NCBI GenBank assembly: GCA_030681475.1
Contig: JAUXWT010000035.1
Span: forward strand, 130,428 to 194,427
Direction: 5' to 3'
DNA: 64,000 nt
DNA from: Bacteroidales bacterium
GTDB lineage: Bacteria; Bacteroidota; Bacteroidia; Bacteroidales; FEN-979
Shown: positions 8,250 to 17,229 of the stretch, piece by piece
Layout: each line of letters opens with the position of its first letter
Numbering within the stretch: the first letter of the stretch is position 1
Position numbers and translations under genes: made by a program
Notes under the pieces: generated by a model
Told to the model about the DNA's origin: nothing
Database searches by the model: none
What the model saw: only the letters and a program-made list of their open reading frames with translations

Positions 8250-9467
8250 TGCATTGAACGCAGCATAAAATATTACACCGGCCTGGACTTCAAACATCGA
8301 TTCAACCAGGATGTTGAACGAGAATATCACAAGAAAGATAAAGTAGATATAGTATTCCTGCCGAAACGATCGGATGGCAGGGTAGGCAAGTACGTAAACC
8401 AGAGCAATAATTCCAATAATACCGAGTGAAATAAAGGTTTGTATATACTGGTTGTGTGCATTCAGCTTCTGATCCAGGACTTTGGTCTGACTATTTGCTT
8501 TATATTGCTCCATCAGGGCATCTTTAACATCGCCTGTTCCTACCCCGAAAACCGGATGATCGCGGATGATCTGCACCGCCGATTTCCATATCGCTATCCG
8601 CTCCCCCGTACTTTTCGGATCATTATCCCTGGCATCTCCCGACTGAAGCTCCATTCCGGCCTGCTTCAACCGTTCGCCGGAGTTGGGGAACAATGTAAAA
8701 CATAAAAAGAATAGCGACACCGTAATAACCAGCGTACCTGCTCCAAGAATCAGGTTGCGCCGGTAAACCACAAGAAAATGCGCTTGCAAAACAGCTACGA
8801 TTACGACAGAGAGGATCCCTGCTTTAGAGTTAAGCAGTACGATAAATATGAAGAAGTTGATGATCAGGATGAGAGTCAGGGAGATCTGGTACCGGTTAAA
8901 CATACGGTATCCTTCGGTTAGCCAAAAGGTCAGGATGGCGATCGCAAATGCAAGGTACATGGCCAGGTATGAAGGATGGTTGAACCAGGAGAGTTCCGTA
9001 TAAAAAAATGTGTTTTCACGCTGACCCGAAAGCATCGTATAGATCGAATGCCCATATAGAAGCATTGTGGTTGTCAAACATCCGGCAATATAGGAGACCA
9101 GTATAACAGTCGTTTTTTTTCTTTCCCTGAAGAAAGGTTCCGAAGTCGCAAATATTAACGGGAATATAAATAACGACAGTTTTACCTCCAGATCAAACCA
9201 ACCGTAGGTCATGTTCGATGAATGGAACAATCCAAGGCAGTACAATAAATACAAAAGCAAGAATGAAGCAAGAACACCGCGGTTGCGCTCTTTGAAAATC
9301 AGGGGAAACGTTCTGATATAGTTCCCTTCGATCAGCCAATTGAGAATCAGTAAAACGATCAGAAAGGGAAGTATCCTTCCGTAAACCGGGATAAAAAACG
9401 CTATTGAAATGATCAGGAGATGAAATATCTGCTGATGGGCCAACTTTCGTTTATCGGGTCTAATCAT
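8181..9467 (-). CDS. O-antigen ligase family protein (Wzy_C)
   Basis: 428-residue polytopic membrane protein with about ten hydrophobic segments. Seen: a large periplasmic loop with the conserved region VFGVGTGDVKDAL and NAHNQYIQTFISLGIIG, characteristic of O-antigen ligases and polymerases. It may join O-antigen to lipid A or polymerise repeat units; sequence alone does not decide. It is transcribed opposite to the aminotransferase before it, and the last 69 bases overlap that gene. The C-terminal residues after the last helix are not conserved-looking. Confidence 0.87.
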   Translation of the reverse strand: MIRPDKRKLAHQQIFHLLIISIAFFIPVYGRILPFLIVLLILNWLIEGNYIRTFPLIFKERNRGVLASFLLLYLLYCLGLFHSSNMTYGWFDLEVKLSLFIFPLIFATSEPFFRERKKTTVILVSYIAGCLTTTMLLYGHSIYTMLSGQRENTFFYTELSWFNHPSYLAMYLAFAIAILTFWLTEGYRMFNRYQISLTLILIINFFIFIVLLNSKAGILSVVIVAVLQAHFLVVYRRNLILGAGTLVITVSLFFLCFTLFPNSGERLKQAGMELQSGDARDNDPKSTGERIAIWKSAVQIIRDHPVFGVGTGDVKDALMEQYKANSQTKVLDQKLNAHNQYIQTFISLGIIGIIALVYVLAYPAIRSFRQEYYIYFIFLVIFSFNILVESMFEVQAGVIFYAAFNALLYASCRPDPSGNPFDILVRKV

Positions 9468-9531
9468 CTTGCAACGGGTATTTCCATCATTTATCTCGTA
9501 TAAATCGAAAGCATCTCAATTGCAAATTTTC

Positions 9532-10557
9532 CTACCGCGACGAGGGAATTGTATTCATCCGTCTTTTTATCAGAACAAAGTTAATGATCCCGTTCAGATA
9601 TCCAACCCCGTACGCCAGATGCTGCAGGAAAAATATCCATGGCAGAAAGAAGATAAGGTAGCCCTTACGGTGATCCATGATGCATTTTAAAGTGAAAAAC
9701 AGATTGGACAAAAGGTATAAGCCTGCACCGGCAAAATAAACGGGTAGCAGCAAGGGGGTGATAAATTGTACGGTCCATCCGAGGAGTAAGAAGATTACAA
9801 AAAGGGGGGGGATGAATTGCCTGATGGTGGCAGGTTTCTTCAATTTAAGGTTGACCAGGGGTTTGAAAAAGGCATATTGATAGAACATTTTTACCAAAGA
9901 TGAAATATTTGGCCGGGCAAAGTAGGTTATTGCGATACCCGGGATCAAATAGATCGAACCCCCATTTTCGATGATCCGTGCATTAAATTCATCGTCCTGG
10001 TTGCGCAGCAATTCTTCGTCAAACAATCCGATCCTGTCAAACAGAGATCGGTGGAAACATCCGTACGGGACCGTATCCACTTTGCGTATTTCATTAACAC
10101 CCAGCCGGTAGTGTGAATCTCCAACGCCAAATGCCGAGGAGGAGGCAATGGCAATGGCAACCGCCTTGGAGGAATTATTGGCGGGTTTGGTAATCCATGT
10201 CCCGCCAACATTTTCGGCTTCAAGTGAAAAAAGGTGGCTGACCAGTGCGCTGACATAATTGTCGGGGTACCTGGAATGGGCATCCATCCGGATAATCACC
10301 TCCCCGTTTGATTTTATTATTCCTTCGTTAAGGGCAAAAGGCACATAACGCTGCTCATTCACCAACAACTGAATAAAAGGGTGCCGCTGATGATATTCCC
10401 CGACGATCTCTGTAGTCCTGTCAGTGCTCCGGCCATCAATGATAAAAACCTCAAGCCTCTCCCTGGGATAATCCTGAGTCAGTATGTTGTCAATCAACGA
10501 AGCCATATACTTTTCTTCGTTAAAACTGGGTATAATTATGGTGACGAACGGATTCAA
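9532..10557 (-). CDS. Glycosyltransferase family 2 protein with C-terminal membrane segments
   Basis: 341 residues. The N-terminal GT-A domain shows TIIIPSFNEEKYMASLIDNI, IIDGRSTDRT, the DxD-like IRMDAHSRYPDNYV and LRNQDDEFNARI. Two or three hydrophobic segments follow (about residues 250-325), as in processive membrane-bound family 2 enzymes such as succinoglycan glycosyltransferases. It belongs to the leftward part of the polysaccharide locus and lies 64 bp from the O-antigen ligase. Confidence 0.9.
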   Translation of the reverse strand: MNPFVTIIIPSFNEEKYMASLIDNILTQDYPRERLEVFIIDGRSTDRTTEIVGEYHQRHPFIQLLVNEQRYVPFALNEGIIKSNGEVIIRMDAHSRYPDNYVSALVSHLFSLEAENVGGTWITKPANNSSKAVAIAIASSSAFGVGDSHYRLGVNEIRKVDTVPYGCFHRSLFDRIGLFDEELLRNQDDEFNARIIENGGSIYLIPGIAITYFARPNISSLVKMFYQYAFFKPLVNLKLKKPATIRQFIPPLFVIFLLLGWTVQFITPLLLPVYFAGAGLYLLSNLFFTLKCIMDHRKGYLIFFLPWIFFLQHLAYGVGYLNGIINFVLIKRRMNTIPSSR

Positions 10558-10622
10558 TATTGCTGGTTATTTCGTAAATCGCAGGTGGTGTTATTATTTA
10601 TGTGTCGGTAAATTGCATAGGT

Positions 10623-11366
10623 TTAGTTTGTTGCATGTTTATAAATTAAACCTGCGGCAATTGCAATGGAGAAACTTAAAAGAGTTCCGATGATGATATA
10701 TTCTGTTTTTTTATATCCCGATGAGTCTTTTAAATCACCAAACCGAAAAACCGATTTTGCAGCAAGCAAGAATCCAATAGCGCTTAACTCATTGATTATA
10801 ATAAATGTAAATATTAATAATCGTTCTAAAATCCCAATCCATTTACCTGCATCTTTCAAACCATTGTTGTTTCCTTCTTTAGTTGTCCCATCCAATTCAT
10901 TGGTCCATCTTTGAGTCATTTTTCCAATCAATACAGATGAAGGAATGCCAAGAATGATGTAGAAAAATAACAAGCCCCAATATCTTTGAATATTAAATAA
11001 TTCTGAAGTCAGATTGATAAAAAGTTGGAATTGACCTGTGAAACCCAGCCAAACTGCGACAATAACAAGTATGTGCAAAAGCTGATCGGTTAAAAATACC
11101 CAAACGCCTGAATTTGGTACTTTTGTTTTAAGTGCATCAATGATTAAATGTCCTATACCAACGAAAAGCAGTACAGACCAATATTGAATATCCCCCAGCA
11201 TAATTGCCGTTAAACCCGTTGTAATGGCGATATGATACCAGAAACAGGGCGATTTTATTCCTTTCCCGTCTTTCTCCTTTGCCCATGAAGCAGGCTGAAA
11301 AAGAAAATCGGATAAAAAATGAGCGATAAAAATTCGCAATAACAATCCAAGACTTAACAATTCCAT
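10623..11366 (-). CDS. DUF3307 integral membrane protein
   Basis: 247 residues with about six hydrophobic segments. The N-terminus IAHFLSDFLFQPASWAKEKD and the VGIGHLIIDALK segment match DUF3307, whose function is unknown. It starts 6 bases after the stop of the SatD-like gene, so the two form one operon. This pair has no visible link to polysaccharide synthesis although it sits inside that locus. Confidence 0.85.
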   Translation of the reverse strand: MELLSLGLLLRIFIAHFLSDFLFQPASWAKEKDGKGIKSPCFWYHIAITTGLTAIMLGDIQYWSVLLFVGIGHLIIDALKTKVPNSGVWVFLTDQLLHILVIVAVWLGFTGQFQLFINLTSELFNIQRYWGLLFFYIILGIPSSVLIGKMTQRWTNELDGTTKEGNNNGLKDAGKWIGILERLLIFTFIIINELSAIGFLLAAKSVFRFGDLKDSSGYKKTEYIIIGTLLSFSIAIAAGLIYKHATN

Positions 11367-11372
11367 GTTTTC

Positions 11373-12059
11373 CTATTGTATCATTAGTTTTTGGTATCGC
11401 TTAATAAAAGCCTGGATACCGGTTAGATTTCCATATAGTATCAGTCTTTTATGCACTCCCGGCTGACTTATTTCAAATTGTGTTGCCAATTCCTGTTGAT
11501 TTTTGCCAAAAAGTAAATGATGGTACATCGCTTCTGCGGTGCTTGCGGTCCATTTTTTGATAATTGCATCGGTTAATTTACAGGCAACATCAAACTCCTG
11601 ATTGATATTATCCCATGGAGTGTTGATGGCAAGGCATTCATTGTTTTTAATGATGGTATCATAGGCATGCCCTGATTTTACGAATGCTTCACCCTGAGAT
11701 TCGGTAATTCGGGCAGAGTTATAACTTATTGCACCAACACCTATCGCAACCCTTGCATCAGTATAAGAATGTATTATGGGTTTGATGTTTTTATGCTTCC
11801 CGGAAACAGAAGATGATGGTACATAGGTGCGAAGCCTGGCACGGATAATTATAGCCGCCAATAATGCCAATTCCGGCTTTGGAATGATTGCCTGAAAACT
11901 ATCACCACGATAAATATCAAAACTGCCTTTTTGGTCAAGTATAATTTCATTGATCATATTGAATGTTTCTTTCAATGATTCAATCACCGGAGCAATGTCA
12001 GTTTCAATTATTTTACGTGATTTTACAAGATCGCCTGTAATAACTGCATTTATATCCAT
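11373..12059 (-). CDS. SatD family protein with C-terminal helix-turn-helix
   Basis: 228-residue protein. The N-terminal two thirds (MDINAVITGDLVKSRKI, SFDIYRGDSFQAII) match the SatD family, named after a streptococcal acid-tolerance gene. The C-terminal part, about residues 175-215 (QQELATQFEISQPGVHKRL), reads as a helix-turn-helix. That makes it a candidate DNA-binding sensor, which is inference. Directly upstream lie three 29-bp-phased ATTATAACC repeats, plausible binding sites for its own regulation. It is followed at 6 bp by the DUF3307 gene. Confidence 0.82.
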   Translation of the reverse strand: MDINAVITGDLVKSRKIIETDIAPVIESLKETFNMINEIILDQKGSFDIYRGDSFQAIIPKPELALLAAIIIRARLRTYVPSSSVSGKHKNIKPIIHSYTDARVAIGVGAISYNSARITESQGEAFVKSGHAYDTIIKNNECLAINTPWDNINQEFDVACKLTDAIIKKWTASTAEAMYHHLLFGKNQQELATQFEISQPGVHKRLILYGNLTGIQAFIKRYQKLMIQ

Positions 12060-12119
12060 CTTATTAACTTTATTACTACTTTTCCTATATGTGTTACATT
12101 ACGCTCAGCCGTATTGATA

Positions 12120-12206
12120 ATTATAACCCCACCGGGTAATATTGTATTATTATAACCCTTACAAGTTATAAGTGCCGATTATAACCTTTAGAACTTATAT
12201 GCATCA
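12120..12206. promoter_or_regulatory. Three 29-bp-phased ATTATAACC repeats upstream of satD
   Basis: ATTATAACC occurs at 12120, 12149 and 12178, exactly 29 bp apart. Units two and three also share an internal TTATA(A/T)G half-site (12166-12173 and 12193-12200), partly an inverted match to the first half. The repeats lie 60-150 bp upstream of the SatD start, in the 204-bp gap before the next gene. Even phasing of a partly palindromic site suggests an operator array. The HTH in SatD is the obvious candidate binder. Confidence 0.55.
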
Positions 12207-12263
12207 TAATGATCACTATTATCAGAACTATTACTAAAACATTTATCAAAACTATACTCAATA

Positions 12264-13127
12264 TCAGATTCCTCCATGAACGCTACCATTATATAGTGCC
12301 AGAATTGATTTAATGGACTCTTTGTAATACCTGTTGATCTTGCGTGTAACAAAAAAACCAATGGACGCATGTTCATGATCATGAATGACCAACGAGGGAT
12401 GGTACACAATGTCAAGCTTCAGTTTCAATGCGGTTTCAGCTACCATGATCTCCTCCCCGAATAAGAATTGTGGGATATCCAGGGTTCCCCCTCTGGTGAA
12501 ATAGTTCCTGTGGAATACCAGGCATGATCCATGAGGAGCATAGATACTCCTGCCGGTTTGGTCAGGGGCTGCTTTATCATCATCTCTTTTTCTGAACTTG
12601 CCGTACAGCCATTTTTTTAAATATGCGCCGGCAAGAAAGGCGTTATGAATGAGAAAATTCGAATATAGAAACCGGTAAATTGTCAATTTCCATTGGGGGA
12701 TCCGCCCCAATAATTGAGGATTGTAATCCGTATTCCACCTGTTGGAGATGATTGCAGGCGCAACGATCCCAAGATCGTTTGAGTCGATTACTTCCCTTAG
12801 CATTATAAAAAAATCAGGGGTAAAAATGATGTCAACATTGGTTACAAGGATCCATTTCGGGCAGACGGGATGTTCCCTCAGAAAGTATTTCAGACCTTCA
12901 CGGGCGCCACCGAAGTAGCCAAGGTTTTTACCCGTTTCAAGGTACCTGACAAAGTGATAATCATTGATCCTGATCAGAAATTCAGGAGAGGGAACACCGT
13001 CACTGTTGTCAACCAGGATGAGCATGATATCATCGGATGGCTTGGGTGCAATACTTTCCAGGTACCGGAGCGTTTCCGGATATGTATTATAAATTACGCC
13101 TATGATCAGTATATCGGATTGATCCAT
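12264..13127 (-). CDS. Glycosyltransferase family 2 protein, rhamnosyltransferase-like
   Basis: 287 residues with a GT-A fold: LIIGVIYNTYPETLRYLESI at the N-terminus, LVDNSDGVPSPEFL, GKNLGYFGGAREGLKYFL, and WILVTNVDIIFTPDFF carrying the NVD metal motif at about residue 100. These match the family 2 subgroup annotated as rhamnosyltransferases, though the donor is not certain. It lies in the leftward polysaccharide block, 9 bp after the flippase stop, so the two are probably co-transcribed. Confidence 0.9.
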   Translation of the reverse strand: MDQSDILIIGVIYNTYPETLRYLESIAPKPSDDIMLILVDNSDGVPSPEFLIRINDYHFVRYLETGKNLGYFGGAREGLKYFLREHPVCPKWILVTNVDIIFTPDFFIMLREVIDSNDLGIVAPAIISNRWNTDYNPQLLGRIPQWKLTIYRFLYSNFLIHNAFLAGAYLKKWLYGKFRKRDDDKAAPDQTGRSIYAPHGSCLVFHRNYFTRGGTLDIPQFLFGEEIMVAETALKLKLDIVYHPSLVIHDHEHASIGFFVTRKINRYYKESIKSILALYNGSVHGGI

Positions 13128-13136
13128 TCATTGCAT

Positions 13137-14378
13137 TTATTGAAGCAAACCAAGTTTACGGAACCTGAATAAAAAGGCGAAAATAACAATAATATAGGTA
13201 ATGACAGAGGCCAGCGAGACAACAGCCGCTGCAGGATATCCATATAAAGGGACAAAGATCAGGTTAGCCAACGTATTCACCGCAAGGGCTATGATTATTG
13301 CCACGAGCATGAGCCTCGGTTTCAACAATAATTCCAGGGGTTTATGCAACAACATGGCCGCCTGCCACAGGAAAGCTGAACCAATCAAGGATAGCGATAC
13401 CAGAAACTGTTGAGTTACCTCAAGATGTAATATCCTGGTATAAAAAATATTTTGAAATATCATGAAAACTGCGAACACCACAACAGCTATCAGAATACAA
13501 AAATTCAATCCCTCCCGTATCAGTTTGATCGCCTCCTTTTTACGGTTGTCATTCCACTTTTCCACGATCGTTGGATGGTACGCCAAAAGGATGGGGATCG
13601 TCGTGAAGGTGGCGATCTTTATTATAAAATCCTTGATGGCTGAATAGGTTCCCACATCTTCATAACTTGTGAACTCTTTGATGATAAAGCGGTCGTAGAT
13701 ATTCAGCAGGTAGGAGAGGAAGAGCCAGATGGTGATTGGGAATCCAAAATTAAACACCTTTTTACTAAATCCCGCATTAAAATAGATACGTGAAGGATCA
13801 AGACCGACTCTTCCTTCAGGGAGTATTGTTACACGCAAGACCTCGGTCAACACGAGGCCTGCCAGCATGGCAATAAAAAGCACAATAAACAACTTATTAT
13901 TAAATGCAAATACCAGCAGGAGGAACAGTATAAAAAAAATCAGATAGTAGGAGCCTTCAAGAATGGCATAACGCATTGATTTTCTTTTTGTTTGATTTAA
14001 GGTAAGATGAAAGAGAAAAACATTGTACATGAAAAGGTAGGAAACCACGATCACGGTTTCCGTCCAGGGCAGGTGGAAGTACAGTATGCACATCAATATC
14101 CCGATAATTACTGCCGACAGGGTACTTAACAATGTAAGGAAATAGAAACGGTTGATCACCAGGACCTGTTCTCCGGGATAAGCGCTCAGAAAGCGGAGAA
14201 TACCCTGTTGGATCCACCCTAAGGTAAGCGTGCTGAGCAGCATGACGGCATAAAAGATGAGTGAATACTTGCCGTATTCTGCCTGTCCAATATAGCGCAC
14301 AGCGAGGATGATCACAGCCAGGTTGACCCCGGCCGGGATGATCTTACCTGCAAAATATATCAGGACATCTTTTCTCAT
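13137..14378 (-). CDS. Polysaccharide flippase (Wzx-like, oligosaccharide flippase family)
   Basis: 413-residue polytopic membrane protein with about twelve hydrophobic segments. The N-terminal YFAGKIIPAGVNLAVIILAVRYIGQAEYGKYSLIF is the standard opening of the flippase/polysaccharide transport family. It would move lipid-linked repeat units across the inner membrane and so partners the sugar transferase at 6518 and the O-antigen ligase at 8181. Family membership is clear; substrate specificity is not. Confidence 0.9.
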   Translation of the reverse strand: MRKDVLIYFAGKIIPAGVNLAVIILAVRYIGQAEYGKYSLIFYAVMLLSTLTLGWIQQGILRFLSAYPGEQVLVINRFYFLTLLSTLSAVIIGILMCILYFHLPWTETVIVVSYLFMYNVFLFHLTLNQTKRKSMRYAILEGSYYLIFFILFLLLVFAFNNKLFIVLFIAMLAGLVLTEVLRVTILPEGRVGLDPSRIYFNAGFSKKVFNFGFPITIWLFLSYLLNIYDRFIIKEFTSYEDVGTYSAIKDFIIKIATFTTIPILLAYHPTIVEKWNDNRKKEAIKLIREGLNFCILIAVVVFAVFMIFQNIFYTRILHLEVTQQFLVSLSLIGSAFLWQAAMLLHKPLELLLKPRLMLVAIIIALAVNTLANLIFVPLYGYPAAAVVSLASVITYIIVIFAFLFRFRKLGLLQ

Positions 14379-14424
14379 TCAAGCGCTTCTCATTTTTTTA
14401 GCGAAAGAATTCGGCTGTTATAAC

Positions 14425-15576
14425 TTATAAGAGTAGATCCAGGTTCTTTTCCAGAAGAGCCACTACACGTTCAGGATGCGTCGTGTCTGTCGGAATATTC
14501 AGAACATGATTTGCAATGTATGCTGAAACAGGAACATTTTCAACTGACAGATGCCATTTCTCAAAATCTTTTTCTACCGGATGCAATGGAGATACAAACC
14601 AGTCGCCCAGGTCAACGCGCTCTCTTCTGGCGCAATCTTCGAACTTCTTTTTATTTGTGACAAGAACCGGATATTTAAGGAAACTATGGTTTTGATGGAG
14701 ATCGGGGCTGACATGGTACTTTCCGTGTTCTGCCAATACGTGGGTATAGATTGCCGCATTCTTTTTTCTCAGGGATAAAACCATGTCCAAAGTTGCAATT
14801 TCATGAATTCCTGCATTTACCTGGGTTTTACCCATGGCTTTAAAGTAGGAGACAGGCATCAATGGATCTCTCAATTCATCTCCGGATGAAGATCCGATGG
14901 TCAGGTTGAGTTTGCTCAATAATCTGTAGAAACTTCGAAGTGTATAGTAGGTTGCCGGAGTTAAAAGATATTTCCTGCTCATGATAAGGCCGCGGAGCAT
15001 TGCATCGTCGTACCATCCGGGCAGAATGAGTGATTTGGCCACCTCGGTAAGGCTTTCCTGAAGTTTGGTGTTAAAAACAGCGGAAAATCCGCCGATTCCT
15101 GTCGAAAACGGCTTGTTCCACTGGGTGGAAAAGAAAGCGGCGTCACAAAATGTTCCGTTTGGCCTGCCCTTGTATTTCCCGCCGAACCCATGGGTGCAAT
15201 CCTCAATGGTCAGAACTCCATTCGCTGCCGCCCATTCTGTAATTAACTCAAGATCAGAGGATAGTCCAAATGTGTTTTGAAGAACGATAACCCGTGTTTT
15301 TTGCGTAACCGCCCCACGAATATCCTCAAAGGATGGATTCAGACTTTTTCGCTGAATATCTGTATAAACCGGAATTGCTCCTGAGTATATAATGGCATTC
15401 GGAACCACAACACAGGTAAAACCCGGGATGATCACCTCATCTCCGGCTTTAATCCCGGCTGCTTTGAGCATTGCAAATAAAGCAACCCGGCCTTTCCAAT
15501 ACAGGTGGATCCGTTGAGGATCCGTGTCTAAAACCGAGGCGATCTGCTCTTTGAATCGTTTGTCGTTCTTATTCAA
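14425..15576 (-). CDS. DegT/DnrJ/EryC1 family aminotransferase
   Basis: 383 residues, the second PLP sugar aminotransferase in the locus and clearly divergent from the one at 7113. Seen: KAGDEVIIPGFTCVVVPNAI, EDCTHGFGGKYKGRPNGTFCD, and FFSTQWNKPFSTGIGGF, where the lysine takes the PLP position. The glycine pair after it is retained, so an active enzyme is likely. It overlaps the next gene (15569) by 8 bases, indicating one transcript with the GT-C enzyme. Confidence 0.88.
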   Translation of the reverse strand: MNKNDKRFKEQIASVLDTDPQRIHLYWKGRVALFAMLKAAGIKAGDEVIIPGFTCVVVPNAIIYSGAIPVYTDIQRKSLNPSFEDIRGAVTQKTRVIVLQNTFGLSSDLELITEWAAANGVLTIEDCTHGFGGKYKGRPNGTFCDAAFFSTQWNKPFSTGIGGFSAVFNTKLQESLTEVAKSLILPGWYDDAMLRGLIMSRKYLLTPATYYTLRSFYRLLSKLNLTIGSSSGDELRDPLMPVSYFKAMGKTQVNAGIHEIATLDMVLSLRKKNAAIYTHVLAEHGKYHVSPDLHQNHSFLKYPVLVTNKKKFEDCARRERVDLGDWFVSPLHPVEKDFEKWHLSVENVPVSAYIANHVLNIPTDTTHPERVVALLEKNLDLLL

Positions 15577-17134
15577 TTTTACTGTTATAAAAAGCTTTAT
15601 TCCGGTATATATATATCTTATTCGCCTTATTGACCGGGTTCAACCGGTGCATGAGTTTGTCGATAAAAGCAGGTTCGATGGTGGTTTCATAAACGAGCAA
15701 CGGAAAGCTCTTCCTGGCCAGGGTAACCCGTTTATCCAGATTTTTACTTCCGGAGAAGAGAAAAAATTGTGGGTGGTAAAACCTTGCCTGTGCCGCGATC
15801 GCAGTAACTCTTTGGTAAACAGAGGTGTCCTTAGGCAGTGTTTCGGGATAATCGGGCCATTTCCCGGTATAGAACAACGGGGGCATGGGCACATTTCCAT
15901 TTTCATCCTCGATGATAAACTCCTTTACATAGGGATATTTTGAAAGATAATACATCGATTCAACCTGGGCGCGCTTTGAATACATAAAGGTCAAACCGGT
16001 CAACAGTACAAGGTTTACCCCCCAGAAGAAGATCCAGCAGCCCTGAAGCAATTTTTTTCGCCGTGACCAGAATCCCGATGGAACCATATATTGGTAATAC
16101 CCCATTGATCCGACAATGATAAAAAAGGGAATAAAAGGGAGGATGAACCGTTCCTGCTTGTTCGGGAAAAAAGAATGAAATGCAAAAAAAAGTAAGGCCG
16201 GAAAAAAGATCAGGAAATAGCGTTTCCAGCCGCGGAAAAATCCGTAAAAAAGGAACAGGCTGACGGGGGGCAACAATATGCCTCCAACCGTAAGGAAATA
16301 ATTGTACCAGGGTAAATTGAAATAGGAGTCACGATCGGTGATATTTACCTTGATATAACCGATGAACTCAGCAAAAGGATATCCCCATATGAAAAGATCG
16401 ATCAGTGTTTGAACGACCAGGAATGAGCAGATCATCCCTATGGCAATTCCGGCAGTTTCTTTCCATTTTCCCTGGAACAGCAAAATAAGGGAGAGTCCTA
16501 AAGGGAATAATACCGATTGGTAGCGAATATCTGTGGCCAGACCGAAGTAGATCCCTGCCAGAAACCACGTCCGAAAAGGTGTTGGCCGGATGCGGGGCTT
16601 GATGATCTGCCAGAAACCCAGCAACAGGAAGGGGATGCAAACCGATTCAACCAGATTCCTGACACCGGACCAGGGCATGAAGAAATAGATGGCAAGCAGG
16701 AGCCCGGCTAATTTTGCGGATCTCGTATCTCCAAGCTTTTCAACGATACGATAACCGTAATATACCGTCAGCAGCGAAAATGCACTATGTAAAATTCTTA
16801 CAATCAGCATTTTAATTTGAGGATCAACGATTTGAAGCCATTTCGTCAAAGTGAAAAGCAGGAAATGGATCCCCGGATAAAAGAAATTGTGGCCGCTGGG
16901 GCCGGTATTGCCTTTGCTTTGTGGCAGCCAGTCGTTATAATCATATCCGAAGACCCACGATTGAGGCGCTTCAATGACCAGAAAATGATCATCGAGCATC
17001 CCATACCCTTTAGCAAATATAGCAGCAAGCAGGCGGAATAAAATAGCCAATCCCATGATAATGACCAACGGCCGGTCATCCCATAACTTCATTATTTTTA
17101 AAGATATCCGGTTTGTTTTAAAAAGGTTGGCCAT
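15569..17134 (-). CDS. GT-C membrane glycosyltransferase, mannosyltransferase-like
   Basis: 521-residue polytopic membrane protein with about eleven hydrophobic segments. The first periplasmic loop carries DDH (residues 48-50) after GYGM, the acidic pair expected of lipid-sugar-dependent GT-C enzymes. SGVRNLVESVCIPFLLLGFW and FFPNKQERFILPFIPFFI resemble ALG9/PIG-B-type (GT22) mannosyltransferases. The start at 17134 is used; an internal ATG 14 residues later is also possible. It would transfer a sugar from a lipid carrier in the periplasm. Confidence 0.78.
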   Translation of the reverse strand: MANLFKTNRISLKIMKLWDDRPLVIIMGLAILFRLLAAIFAKGYGMLDDHFLVIEAPQSWVFGYDYNDWLPQSKGNTGPSGHNFFYPGIHFLLFTLTKWLQIVDPQIKMLIVRILHSAFSLLTVYYGYRIVEKLGDTRSAKLAGLLLAIYFFMPWSGVRNLVESVCIPFLLLGFWQIIKPRIRPTPFRTWFLAGIYFGLATDIRYQSVLFPLGLSLILLFQGKWKETAGIAIGMICSFLVVQTLIDLFIWGYPFAEFIGYIKVNITDRDSYFNLPWYNYFLTVGGILLPPVSLFLFYGFFRGWKRYFLIFFPALLFFAFHSFFPNKQERFILPFIPFFIIVGSMGYYQYMVPSGFWSRRKKLLQGCWIFFWGVNLVLLTGLTFMYSKRAQVESMYYLSKYPYVKEFIIEDENGNVPMPPLFYTGKWPDYPETLPKDTSVYQRVTAIAAQARFYHPQFFLFSGSKNLDKRVTLARKSFPLLVYETTIEPAFIDKLMHRLNPVNKANKIYIYRNKAFYNSKIE

Positions 17135-17153
17135 TCATATCGTTATAGTTGGC

Positions 17154-17220
17154 AGTCTGCAGTCTGCAGTCTGCAGTTCGTAGTCTGTAGTTTGCACTTT
17201 GCATTTTGCACTTTGCATTT
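17154..17220. repeat. 7-bp tandem array (AGTCTGC type) between a GT-C gene and purB
   Basis: About nine 7-bp units: AGTCTGC three times, then AGTTCGT, AGTCTGT, AGTTTGC, ACTTTGC, ATTTTGC, ACTTTGC. Neighbouring units differ by one or two bases. The array fills most of the 95-bp gap. Related units (AGTCTGC, AGTCCGC) open the array at 18614, on the other side of purB. Confidence 0.9.
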
Positions 17221-17229
17221 TTTTTCGGA

